This document shows positions 23,568 through 31,491 of a DNA stretch of 35,345 nucleotides, one piece after another; the stretch's first letter is position 1; each line of letters begins with the position of its first letter. This DNA is from an uncultured Lachnospiraceae bacterium (GTDB lineage Bacteria; Bacillota; Clostridia; Lachnospirales; Lachnospiraceae): the NCBI GenBank assembly GCA_900316665.1, contig ONDV01000023.1, forward strand, positions 1-35,345, written 5' to 3'. A program made the position numbers and the translations under genes. Below the pieces are notes generated by a model. That model was not told the origin of the DNA. It saw nothing but the letters and a program-made list of their open reading frames with translations, and did no database searches.

Positions 23568-23748
23568 AACTGTTCTGGATTAGAATTTGCGTAAAAATGA
23601 TTTGAATACAATCTGAAAAAATTAAGCCATTGGATTCTGCTTCTGCGCCTAGATATATGAAGTATATTCCTGCGTGGGCTTGATTAAAATTGCCGGTATT
23701 GAAGAAACAAGTGTGACATAAAAGTTATTAGATTAATGGGAGTTTAGA
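23568..23748. other. AT-rich intergenic gap between cassette 2 genes
   Basis: 181 nt with no credible gene. A weak TACAAT box near 23608 lacks a convincing -35, so the 23749 gene could be transcribed from here or read through from 22734. Confidence 0.3.
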
Positions 23749-24795
23749 ATGTCAAATCATTATTCGTTTAGAGGAGTCCTGCCGGAGAGCATTATTTCTG
23801 CATGCAATTATAATCTGTCTGCTATTGAATTTTACTGTTCTCCGGAAGAGTCGGACCTGGCTATGAAGCAGTTCATGGAGACATTTGAAGAGAAATGGTA
23901 TAAAGAATTCCCTGTTGTTCTAAACGCATACCATATTAATTGGGATGATTATGATGATGATGAAAAAGAATGGATGTATGACTATAATCAAGTACGCGTA
24001 ACACCGTTTTTGACTGATTACGGATTTCGCGCGGACATTCCCAGAATGGAGATCTGGGTAGGTGAAGATAATGGTATGCCGGATTGGACACCACTGATCG
24101 ACACCCTTGAGATTTTTCGGGAGAAGTATCCCCATATTCGGTACAGAGGCTATGTGGGATTCCTGTTTTCTGACCACCTCGGAGGACAGGCTGAGCAGGC
24201 TGAATTCTATTCAGGTAGTCTGCCCCATAGCAAAAAATATGATTCTATTGGGAACGGCCTGAAAGAGGCGGTATTGGATGATGATTTTTGGGAATATCTT
24301 TTTGGCAACTTAGCAGAGGCTTCGCAGCATGAAATAAATGAAGTGCTTTCTGTAATGGACGAATATGAAAAATGGCTTGACGGTAGTTATTTGAGTCGTG
24401 CGATAAAGGCAGCAGAAGCCACAGGAAATTCAACACTTACGACATGTATACGGACCTTCGCATGTTTTAACAGTGAAAGTACAGAAGATAACGGCTATGT
24501 ATTTAGTTTTTATAGAATGAAAGACGGGAAGAAATATCATCGGCTTTCCACGGAACTTATAGAGCTAGTACGCCTGTCTGGAAAGATGATGTCCTATGGC
24601 GAGGCTGAAATCTATATGGAAGAAGGCCTTGAGCCGGAGAAATTTGTTCGGACATGGGCGATTTCAGGTGATGAAGATGCAAAAAAATTGTTTGGCTTGC
24701 TGGATCAGTTTGACGGGGATGTTGTGTGGGATAAGAACGGTGATATTCTTGTCTCGAATGATGTTCTGTTGCCCAGTGACAAGATGACCACTTGA
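23749..24795 (+). CDS. hypothetical protein (348 aa), paralogue of 14842 gene
   Basis: ATG 23749 after ATGGGAG. The N-terminal ~145 residues align by eye with the 14842 protein: LPESIISACN, AIEFYCSPEESDLAMKQFME, an acidic middle (DDYDDDEKEWMYD), FRADIPRMEIWVGED, and REKYPHIRYRGYVGFLFSDH. The rest (~150-348) is a helical extension with a SELSAAIK-like region and a DENGYVFSF-type strand, absent from the shorter paralogue. No catalytic motif. It is the last intact gene before the tRNA fragment. Function unknown. Confidence 0.65.
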   Translation: MSNHYSFRGVLPESIISACNYNLSAIEFYCSPEESDLAMKQFMETFEEKWYKEFPVVLNAYHINWDDYDDDEKEWMYDYNQVRVTPFLTDYGFRADIPRMEIWVGEDNGMPDWTPLIDTLEIFREKYPHIRYRGYVGFLFSDHLGGQAEQAEFYSGSLPHSKKYDSIGNGLKEAVLDDDFWEYLFGNLAEASQHEINEVLSVMDEYEKWLDGSYLSRAIKAAEATGNSTLTTCIRTFACFNSESTEDNGYVFSFYRMKDGKKYHRLSTELIELVRLSGKMMSYGEAEIYMEEGLEPEKFVRTWAISGDEDAKKLFGLLDQFDGDVVWDKNGDILVSNDVLLPSDKMTT

Positions 24796-25295
24796 AAATC
24801 TGCTATTGATACGAGAGTATCTATATCGGAAACCTCATTGTTTCTTGTATATTGCATTTATCAAATAGAGTGATTTGGGCTGGTTGCAAGACCCGGGTCC
24901 ACCTGTGGCGGGTGAGTTACTAGCACTATTTAGCTCTCAGTCAAGGTTTATGGTGTTTTTACCCCAAACCTGGACAAAGTACCTGCTTATTCAAGGCAGT
25001 ATTGTTCAGGTTTGCTATGTATTCAGATAAAAGACGAAAATCCGGCAAGGTTAATCGGGATTAAGCAGTGCATGTGCTGCAATACAGATTGCCGGAACAG
25101 AATGATACATAATCGCATGCGAATCAATCGCCACATTTTCAAATTCAGCAAACAAAGCGCAAACAGCAGCCTAGAAATGGCCTTTACATCTGCAAAAAAA
25201 GAAGGCTGTCTCGATTCACAGCAAGTGCGATAATATCAGCAGGTAACAGCATATCCTGCCGGTTGAAAGGCAGTACGGAATGTCATCGGAACTCA
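24796..25295. other. degenerate intergenic region next to attachment site
   Basis: 500 nt with no credible gene. It holds a palindrome GACCCGGGTC (24890-24899), a stem AGGTTT/AAACCT (24944-24971), and TCCGGCAA (25041-25048) facing TTGCCGGA (25089-25096), the same half-sites as the 3191-3215 operator. A 73-codon frame at 25012 lacks a ribosome binding site and coding character. Confidence 0.4.
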
Positions 25296-25337
25296 CTCCT
25301 AAGCGGAAGGTCGTGTGTTCGAATCACATCAGGGACG
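25296..25337 (+). other. 3' part of tRNA-Arg(CCU), probable att site
   Basis: The sequence from CTCCTAAGCGG through GTGTGTTCGAATCACATCAG to GGACG reproduces an anticodon loop with CCT, variable region, T-arm with TTCGAAT, and the acceptor 3' strand of tRNA-Arg(CCU). No matching 5' half (expected to start GTCCCTG) precedes it, so it is not a functional tRNA. Tyrosine integrases commonly target tRNA 3' ends and leave such a copy at one end. It therefore likely marks the right att of the island; the intact tRNA would be beyond the left edge. Confidence 0.7.
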
Positions 25338-25351
25338 TTACCCGAAAAGGC

Positions 25352-25388
25352 GTGGAAGATTTCTTTGAAATTCTTCCATGCTTTTTTT
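25352..25388 (+). terminator. rho-independent terminator downstream of tRNA fragment
   Basis: TGGAAGA (25353-25359) pairs with TCTTCCA (25372-25378), with AT-rich inner pairing, then CTTTTTTT. It is the natural terminator of the tRNA gene, and is consistent with native chromosome from here on. Confidence 0.8.
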
Positions 25389-25411
25389 ATTTCACGGCAC
25401 CAACATAAACC

Positions 25412-25440
25412 ACGACAAAAGGATCAACATCAGCTATAAT
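25412..25440 (+). promoter_or_regulatory. promoter of HD-GYP gene
   Basis: ACGACA (25412-25417), 17-nt spacer, TATAAT (25435-25440). The consensus -10 and exact spacing support a sigma-A promoter, with about 70 nt of leader before ATG 25517. Confidence 0.55.
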
Positions 25441-25516
25441 ATAGAAAAAAACATGAACTAAAACATAAAATGTGACGCCTATTGTTCAGCACGATATCAC
25501 TATTGAGGTTTGAACC

Positions 25517-27685
25517 ATGAATAAACGCCACCTCGAGAAAACTGTACGCTGGATCCTGTACGTGATGCTGATGGTCACGGTGTTGACTGCTTTTATTGCG
25601 CTTGTTGACAAGAGGACCGGCTCAGAGACACCAGCGGCAGATGCACCTGTCTCAGAAGCCCCTGTCGGATCTTTTGAAAGCACTGCCTTTAATAAAGGCT
25701 GGGTGATGACGGAAGGTGGGAAGGACAGGACAATCACCCTCCCCTATCGGGAAGCCTCCATACACTCCAAACACTCCAAAGAGCTGACGATCAGAAATAC
25801 CTTGCCTTCAGATCTCGAGGATGGCATGAGCCTCATCACGTTCTCCTCTATGGCGGACATCTACATTCGGATCAATGGAGTGCTCCGGGAATCCTATTCC
25901 TCGGAGACCATGAAGAATATGCCCTATTTCATTCCGAGCGCCTACAACGTCGTTGAACTCACGAGAGAAGACGCAGGAAAGGAGATCTCGATCACGGTTG
26001 TGCCCAAGGCAAGTATCAATCTGAATGAGGTGTACTTTGGCTATGGCAATAACGTGTGGTTCAGAATCGTAAGAAATCATGTGGCGAAGATTGCCATCGC
26101 ATTAGTGGTGATCGTTCTCGGCATTATTCTGGCGATAACATCTAAAATCACGCAACGCATATCGGCAAGTGCCGGGGCGGGCTTCTTCCTTGGCCTCTTC
26201 ATGGTCGATTTCGCAACATGGATTTTCAGCGAGTCGGAACTTCGACAGCTGATATTTCAAAGACCTTCCATGTCCCAGTATTTTGCATACTGGGCAATGG
26301 AACTGTTTGCTCCGCTTGCTGCCACTTATTTCGATGCGGTTCAGGACAAAAGACATCATAGGGCCTATTCCCTCATTATCACGCTGTCTACGCTGCAGAT
26401 TATTGTCAACGTAGTGCTGCACTTCACAGGCTTGCTTGAGTTTTACCAAACAATGGCCGCATCGCATGTGTGGCTTGCCATTGGAATTATTCTGACCGCT
26501 GTCAATGTTATCCGGGATATTCGCAGCGGTATGATACGGCAATACCTCGCAACGGCAATAGGGATGATCATCCTTATGTTCGCGGGTGTCTTTGAGCTTG
26601 TGCTCTTCTATAGAGTACGCTTCTACAGCATAGGGGTCGTTTCCAGCCTGGGACTCATTTTCCTCGCGGCAGCGACACTGGTTCAGGATCTGATGGATCA
26701 GATCCGCATTGCCAGACAGCGGGAGGAGGAGCACAGCCGAATGGTCATCAATACGATTGAAAGAATCGCGGTGGCAATCGACGCAAAGGACGAATACACG
26801 GGAGGTCATTCGGAGAGAGTGGGCTATTATGCCGCGATCCTTGCAAAAAACATGGCGGCAGACTGGGGCTTTACCGACGAGGATATTCAGAGAATACACT
26901 ACATAGGCCTGATGCACGATATTGGGAAAATGGGCGTTGCAGATTCGGTTCTCAACAAACAGGGACGCCTCAATGATGACGAGTACAGCCTCATGAAGAA
27001 GCACGCAGAGGTGGGCTCAGAGATTCTCTCCGGAATGGACATGGATATTCCGGGATTAAGCGACGGCATCCGCCACCATCACGAGAGATATGATGGGACT
27101 GGCTATCCGGATGGACTGTCGGGTAGTGAGATTCCGCTTGTTGCCAGGATTCTCTGTCTGGCTGACAGCTACGATGCCATGACTTCTGATCGGGTTTACA
27201 GAAGACGCCTGTCTGACCAGGATGTGCGCAAGGAGTTTGTACGCTCGAGTGGAAGCCAATTTGATCCAGCGATCACGAAGATCTTCATCGATCTTCTCGA
27301 CAGCGGCATAATTCATCCGGTAACGATACAGGGCATGGCGGCGAAGAGTGACGGAAGTCTATTAAAGTCTGCTCTCCTTGAAAAACGTATGCAGGAGCTC
27401 ACAGAAACAGGAACACACATCGATCATCCTGAGTATATCCGCATGATCTGCTTTCTCATAAAGCTGGATGAAAAGAGAAACAGGAATGTGGATATATTCC
27501 TGCTCACCTTCAAGGAGAAAGCTGGATTGAGCGAGATAAAGTCAAGGCTATCCATAAAGGATCTCTGCATCGCCCTCGATGATAGATTTGCCATTGTCAC
27601 CCTGTCTGGAAAAACGCCTGAATATGTGAGTCAATTTGAAGAGTTTCTTCAGCAGCTGGAGAAAGTGAGTGTAGAGCGGATCTGA
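25517..27685 (+). CDS. 7TM receptor with HD-GYP phosphodiesterase domain
   Basis: 722 residues. A membrane anchor at ~11-30 precedes an extracytoplasmic sensory part (~35-185), then about seven hydrophobic segments (~186-395) as in 7TMR-DISM receptors. The cytoplasmic HD-GYP domain follows at ~425-600: HSERVGYYAA (~430), HDIGKMGV (~466), HHERYDGTGYPDG (~519), and ADSYDAMTSDRVYRR (~550). These metal-binding residues hydrolyse cyclic di-GMP. The C-terminal ~120 residues are a separate alpha/beta part I cannot name. It probably lowers cyclic di-GMP in response to an extracellular cue. Start chosen at ATG 25517, GAGG 9 nt upstream. Confidence 0.85.
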   Translation: MNKRHLEKTVRWILYVMLMVTVLTAFIALVDKRTGSETPAADAPVSEAPVGSFESTAFNKGWVMTEGGKDRTITLPYREASIHSKHSKELTIRNTLPSDLEDGMSLITFSSMADIYIRINGVLRESYSSETMKNMPYFIPSAYNVVELTREDAGKEISITVVPKASINLNEVYFGYGNNVWFRIVRNHVAKIAIALVVIVLGIILAITSKITQRISASAGAGFFLGLFMVDFATWIFSESELRQLIFQRPSMSQYFAYWAMELFAPLAATYFDAVQDKRHHRAYSLIITLSTLQIIVNVVLHFTGLLEFYQTMAASHVWLAIGIILTAVNVIRDIRSGMIRQYLATAIGMIILMFAGVFELVLFYRVRFYSIGVVSSLGLIFLAAATLVQDLMDQIRIARQREEEHSRMVINTIERIAVAIDAKDEYTGGHSERVGYYAAILAKNMAADWGFTDEDIQRIHYIGLMHDIGKMGVADSVLNKQGRLNDDEYSLMKKHAEVGSEILSGMDMDIPGLSDGIRHHHERYDGTGYPDGLSGSEIPLVARILCLADSYDAMTSDRVYRRRLSDQDVRKEFVRSSGSQFDPAITKIFIDLLDSGIIHPVTIQGMAAKSDGSLLKSALLEKRMQELTETGTHIDHPEYIRMICFLIKLDEKRNRNVDIFLLTFKEKAGLSEIKSRLSIKDLCIALDDRFAIVTLSGKTPEYVSQFEEFLQQLEKVSVERI

Positions 27686-27764
27686 ATGCGGAGGGTGTCC
27701 AACTTGTAATTGCAATTTTCGGATGCTTATTTATTATAAATGTGTTAAAATTTTTATCATGAAG

Positions 27765-27791
27765 CAGTTCTGTAGTGTGCCGTCAGAACTG
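27765..27791 (+). other. hairpin in pspA leader
   Basis: CAGTTCTG (27765-27772) and CAGAACTG (27784-27791) form a perfect 8-bp stem 60 nt ahead of pspA. It could be an operator or a leader structure. A possible TTGCAA...TATAAA promoter (27710-27740) has a poor 19-nt spacer. Confidence 0.4.
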
Positions 27792-27850
27792 TACCATAGA
27801 AAAAAGGGGATTTAATAACGGCACGGGGATATCATTGGAGGTAGAATAAA

Positions 27851-28552
27851 ATGGCTGGTATTTTAAAAAGATTTAGTGACATCATGTCTGCAAACATCAA
27901 TTCTCTTTTAGACAAATGTGAAGATCCTGAGAAGATGATCGATCAGTATATGAGAGATATGCAGGATGATCTTGGTAAGGTGAAAGCAGAAACTGCATCT
28001 GTAATGGCAGCAGCAAAATCCGCACGTCGTGAAGCAGATGAGTGCGAGGAGCAGATTGGTGTAATGCAGAAATATGCTGAGAAGGCTCTGGTAGCTGGTA
28101 ATGAAGCTGATGCAAAGCAGTTCCTCGCAAAGAAGCAGAAGCTCGAAGGTCAGCTTCAGACTCTGAAGACAGCTGCAGATAATGCAGAACAGAATGCAGA
28201 TCATATGCGCCAGATGCATGATAAGCTTCAGCATGATATCTCTGAATTAGAAGAACGCAAGTCTGAAATCAAGGCTAAGGTTGCTGCAGCAAAGACTCAG
28301 GAACGTATGAATGATCTTACTGAGAAGATTGGTAAGACCGCAGGTGCCGGTGCTGCTGGAAGGTCTGCATTTGATCGTATGTCGAAGAAGGCTGATGAGA
28401 TGCTTGATGCAGCAAATGCACGTGCAGAACTGAACCAGTCGTCCGCAGAAGAGCAGTCCATCGAAGACCTTACTAAGAAGTATGATTCCAATGGCTCTGA
28501 GAGCAGCGTAGATGATGAACTTGCAGCCATGAAGGCAAAGCTCGGTCTTTAA
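27851..28552 (+). CDS. pspA: PspA/IM30 family membrane-stress protein
   Basis: 233 residues, ATG 27851 behind TTGGAGGTAG. It begins MAGILKRFSDIMSANINSLL, then DPEKMIDQYMRDMQDDLGKV, the amphipathic helix and first coiled-coil helix of PspA/Vipp1. The whole protein is helical, with a long coiled coil (~35-155) typical of the ESCRT-III-like fold, and an acidic C terminus. PspA binds and protects stressed inner membrane. The two genes after it (zinc-ribbon membrane protein and SPFH protein) reproduce the Bacillus pspA(ydjF)-ydjG-ydjI arrangement. Confidence 0.9.
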   Translation: MAGILKRFSDIMSANINSLLDKCEDPEKMIDQYMRDMQDDLGKVKAETASVMAAAKSARREADECEEQIGVMQKYAEKALVAGNEADAKQFLAKKQKLEGQLQTLKTAADNAEQNADHMRQMHDKLQHDISELEERKSEIKAKVAAAKTQERMNDLTEKIGKTAGAGAAGRSAFDRMSKKADEMLDAANARAELNQSSAEEQSIEDLTKKYDSNGSESSVDDELAAMKAKLGL

Positions 28553-28578
28553 TATAAAGTTCATAAGGAATCCTTGAA

Positions 28579-28613
28579 GCGCGCTGTAGATTGTTATGAT
28601 ATCTGCAGTGCGC
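28579..28613 (+). other. stem-loop between pspA and zinc-ribbon gene
   Basis: GCGCGCTGTAGAT (28579-28591) pairs with ATCTGCAGTGCGC (28601-28613), with two mismatches. There is no U-run. It may adjust relative mRNA levels within the operon. Confidence 0.45.
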
Positions 28614-28649
28614 ATTCTAGGTTCTAAATCCAGGTTATAAAGGGGCGTT

Positions 28650-29708
28650 ATGGAAAAGGAAAACTCATACAAGTGTCAGATGTGTGGCGGTAATATGGTA
28701 TTTGATCCGGTTACACAGACACTGAAATGTGAAAATTGTGGTACGGAGATTAAGATCCAGGACGATGGTTCCGGAATGGTAGAACATTCCCTGGATCACA
28801 GAGCACAAAACACTGTAAAAGCATCTGAGAAAACATCCAAGACCATGAAGTGCAATGGATGTGGTGCTATGATTGAGGTGGAAGCAAATTGTACTTCCCT
28901 GGAGTGTCCATACTGTGGTTCTCAATATGTTTTGGCAGACAAGCAGGCTGATGTTGCTTTACCTGATGGCGTAGTTCCATTTGTAGTAGAGAAAAAGGAA
29001 GTTGGCAATATTCTACATAAATGGTTAGAGAAGAGATGGCTTGCCCCGTCTTCTCTTAAAAATCTCTTTCAGAGCGGTAAGATGGACGGTATCTACCTTC
29101 CCTATTTCACCTTTGATGCAAAGGCAACTGCAACCTATACCGGTGAAGGTGGTCGAGAGAGAGTTGAACATTATAAAGACTCGGAGGGACATGACAAGAC
29201 ACGTAAGCATATCGATTGGTATCCGACCTCTGGTAACATACATATGAATTTTGATGATATCCTTGTTACAGCATCTGACAAAATGCCTAAGAAGCTATTA
29301 TCTGCTCTGACATTTGATACCAAGCATGTGAAGACCTATGAACCAGAGTACCTGTCTGGATTTCGTAGTGAAGTACTTACCAGAGATCTCTCGGATGCAC
29401 ATAAGGAAGCTTCGAATATTATGCAGTCCAGACTGCAGAATGAAGCACATAATGATATTTGCAAAAGATATGATGCGGCAAAGAATGTAGTGGTTCATCC
29501 TACATATTCTGATGAGACTTATCGACATATACTCATGCCCATCTATTGTGGCTCTTATATCTTTAAGGGCAAGACCTATACGGTTTGTTTGAATGGACAG
29601 ACAGGAAGCATTAGTGGTGAGTATCCAAAGAGTCCTCTGAAGATTCTGTTTTTGATTCTGCTTGCAATTATTCTTTTTGTTCTGTTATACATGTTTATTT
29701 ACCATTAA
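28650..29708 (+). CDS. double zinc-ribbon membrane protein (YdjG-like)
   Basis: 352 residues from ATG 28650. Two zinc ribbons near the N terminus: CQMCGGNMVFDPVTQTLKCE + NCG (residues ~9-32) and CNGCGAMIEVEANC...CPYCG (~69-93). A globular domain follows (~105-325) with many aromatic strands (YLPYFTFDAKATATYTGE), then a single C-terminal membrane segment (LFLILLAIILFVLLYMFIY). It matches Bacillus YdjG, part of the PspA membrane-stress complex. Translated from its own ribosome binding site after a 97-nt gap holding a hairpin. Confidence 0.85.
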   Translation: MEKENSYKCQMCGGNMVFDPVTQTLKCENCGTEIKIQDDGSGMVEHSLDHRAQNTVKASEKTSKTMKCNGCGAMIEVEANCTSLECPYCGSQYVLADKQADVALPDGVVPFVVEKKEVGNILHKWLEKRWLAPSSLKNLFQSGKMDGIYLPYFTFDAKATATYTGEGGRERVEHYKDSEGHDKTRKHIDWYPTSGNIHMNFDDILVTASDKMPKKLLSALTFDTKHVKTYEPEYLSGFRSEVLTRDLSDAHKEASNIMQSRLQNEAHNDICKRYDAAKNVVVHPTYSDETYRHILMPIYCGSYIFKGKTYTVCLNGQTGSISGEYPKSPLKILFLILLAIILFVLLYMFIYH

Positions 29709-29722
29709 CGAAAGGATATTAC

Positions 29723-30721
29723 ATGAGCTTATTAAATCAGTTTGCTAACGTAGTCGAATGGCAGGAATATCGTGATGATATTCTCTTCTGGAAATGGTCC
29801 AATAAAGAGATTAAAAAAGGTTCCCGTCTTATAATTAAGCCCGGTCAGGATGCTATTTTCCTTTATAATGGCCGAGTAGAAGGTATCTTTGAAGATGAAG
29901 GTTCTTTTGATATCGAGTCTCAGATCATTCCCTTCCTCTCTACGCTGAAGGGCTTTAAGTTTGGCTTTAATTCTGGTATTCGTGCAGAAGTGCTCTTTAT
30001 TAATACCAAAGAGATTACCGTAAAGTGGGGCACGAAGAATGCCATTAGTATTCCTACACAGGGACTTCCTGGAGGAATGCCGATTCGTGCATTTGGTACT
30101 TTTAATGTAAAGATTGATGATTATCAGGTCCTGATTGATAAGATCGCTGGTATTAAGGTTCAGTATACGGTAGATGATGTCAAAGAACGTGTTATGTCCA
30201 AGCTGGATCAGCTTCTGATGAAACATATTTCGAAGGAAGGGCAGGATATGTTCCATCTGCAGGCATATGCAGATGATATTGCAAAGGGTATCCGTGAAGA
30301 CCTTGATATGGATATGCGAAAGATCGGTATCGCTATCACCGATTTCGCTGTATCTTCTTTCAATTATCCGGAAGAGATTCAGAAGATGGCAGAGAAGGTT
30401 GCTTCTCAGTCGATGATCGGTGGCAATATGGCTACCTATCAGCAGGTTGCGATGACTGATGCTCTAGCTAAGGGAAATGGTGCAGCTGGTTCTACTGCAG
30501 CAACTATGATGGGCATGGGCGCCGGCCTTGAAATGGGCCGCCAGATGGTTCAGTCCATGCAGCAGGCGAATCAGGCGAATCAGACCAGCCAGGCTACGGC
30601 AGCAAAGTGGGATAACAGCGAGGGGAATCCCACTGGATCTGCCCCCAAATTCTGCCCTAACTGTGGAACACCTACCAATGGTGCAAAATTCTGCAGTAAC
30701 TGTGGTACCAAACTAATCTGA
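29723..30721 (+). CDS. SPFH/flotillin-like protein with zinc ribbon (YdjI-like)
   Basis: 332 residues from ATG 29723 (site GAAAGGAT). An SPFH domain occupies most of the N-terminal 230 residues (WSNKEIKKGSRLIIKPGQDA, FGTFNVKIDDYQVLIDKIAG, then the IGIAITDFAVSSFNYPEE helix-strand). A Met/Gln-rich low-complexity linker (~255-300) ends in a C-terminal zinc ribbon (FCPNCGTPTNGAKFCSNCG). This is the Bacillus YdjI architecture, also described as a virion-core-like protein. SPFH proteins scaffold membrane microdomains; here together with PspA. Confidence 0.9.
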   Translation: MSLLNQFANVVEWQEYRDDILFWKWSNKEIKKGSRLIIKPGQDAIFLYNGRVEGIFEDEGSFDIESQIIPFLSTLKGFKFGFNSGIRAEVLFINTKEITVKWGTKNAISIPTQGLPGGMPIRAFGTFNVKIDDYQVLIDKIAGIKVQYTVDDVKERVMSKLDQLLMKHISKEGQDMFHLQAYADDIAKGIREDLDMDMRKIGIAITDFAVSSFNYPEEIQKMAEKVASQSMIGGNMATYQQVAMTDALAKGNGAAGSTAATMMGMGAGLEMGRQMVQSMQQANQANQTSQATAAKWDNSEGNPTGSAPKFCPNCGTPTNGAKFCSNCGTKLI

Positions 30722-30824
30722 TAAAATCTTGGAAGAAGAACTGGATAAACAGCTTAAGTCCTTACAATAAGCCTCACTTCGTAAAGGAAGGGCTTCCAAT
30801 CATAATCGAATCGCAGATAGAAAG

Positions 30825-30856
30825 ATCGCTCCTTGCATATGCAGGGAGCGATTTTT
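30825..30856 (+). terminator. rho-independent terminator of the pspA operon
   Basis: ATCGCTCC (30825-30832) pairs with GGAGCGAT (30845-30852), with an inner TGCATATGCA palindrome, followed by TTTTT. Confidence 0.85.
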
Positions 30857-30864
30857 GTGGAAGC

Positions 30865-30906
30865 TGCAGTAGAATTTTCTTCTACACTGGAATTTACTTT
30901 TTCAAT
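30865..30906 (-). repeat. 42-nt dispersed inverted repeat, copy 2
   Basis: Reverse complement of 1319-1360 at 41 of 42 positions. It abuts the terminator of the pspA operon and contains the stop codon (30902-30904) of the minus-strand gene that follows, so insertion may have set that gene's end. Confidence 0.75.
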
Positions 30907-31294
30907 CCACGTCTTTTTTATTTTCTTCTTTCAATGTAGAATCCTTAGTGAATACCAGGCTCTTTAGAAGTAATCCGATTCCAAGTGCCAAAGTACCAAG
31001 AATTAGTACCAACTTAAATGCACTGATGTAAGAAATGTAGAAGTGGATGCTTGCAATTACTGATACGAAAAACAGGATGCAGAGTCCGACAAAGATGGAA
31101 CGTGTTACCCAGTTATTCTTCACGATTAAGGTAATGAAGGATACGATTAACAGAATCATTAGGATGCCACCTATGGACACCCCATGATAGACATAGAAAA
31201 ATGAGAAGGAGCTGACATGTACATTCATGAGAAATAGTGCTGCTCCAATAATCATTAATACTAAGCCTAAGATTGCGTCGCCTAATTGTTTCAT
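30902..31294 (-). CDS. small integral membrane protein (130 aa)
   Basis: Start chosen at ATG 31294 (GGGAGAGGAAAATT upstream); the frame is open further but without a site. About four hydrophobic helices: AILGLVLMIIGAALFLMNV, VSIGGILMILLIVSFITLIV, SIFVGLCILFFVSVIASIH, LVLILGTLALGIGLLL, followed by a charged tail. The pattern suits a DUF308-like or YdjH-like membrane protein, but I cannot assign it. It lies antisense to the pspA operon and has a promoter with the same extended -10 as the chemotaxis gene upstream. Confidence 0.65.
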   Translation of the reverse strand: MKQLGDAILGLVLMIIGAALFLMNVHVSSFSFFYVYHGVSIGGILMILLIVSFITLIVKNNWVTRSIFVGLCILFFVSVIASIHFYISYISAFKLVLILGTLALGIGLLLKSLVFTKDSTLKEENKKDVD

Positions 31295-31408
31295 AATTTT
31301 CCTCTCCCTTTGTAAGACAAAATTACTAGCAATTAAAATTATAGATTTTATATTTGCAATGTGCAATGAAAATCCCAAGTTCTCCTTAATCATCTCTGTT
31401 ACAAATAT

Positions 31409-31437
31409 AGTATATCACTTGGCTCGTTGTTATACAA
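31409..31437 (-). promoter_or_regulatory. promoter of small membrane protein gene
   Basis: On the minus strand TTGTAT (31437-31432), 17-nt spacer ending in TGA, TATACT (31414-31409), an extended -10. The 18-bp stretch around it (31403-31420) is repeated exactly at 33342-33359. Confidence 0.55.
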
Positions 31438-31466
31438 AAAAACGCTGACAAATCTGCCAGCGTTTT
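31436..31466 (-). terminator. rho-independent terminator of the chemotaxis gene
   Basis: On the minus strand AAAACGCTG...CAGCGTTTTTTT. The stem is AACGCTG/CAGCGTT and the T-run overlaps the -35 of the next gene. Confidence 0.85.
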
Positions 31467-31491
31467 GAACCGTAACCATAAAATGGAAGGG

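Noticed and set aside
25012..25233. 73-codon plus-strand frame near the attachment site
   Set aside because: No ribosome binding site, low coding character, includes the inverted half-sites of 25041/25089.
26102..27004. Minus-strand frame of 300 codons
   Set aside because: Complement of the HD-GYP membrane and catalytic region; His/Asp-rich shadow without a start site.
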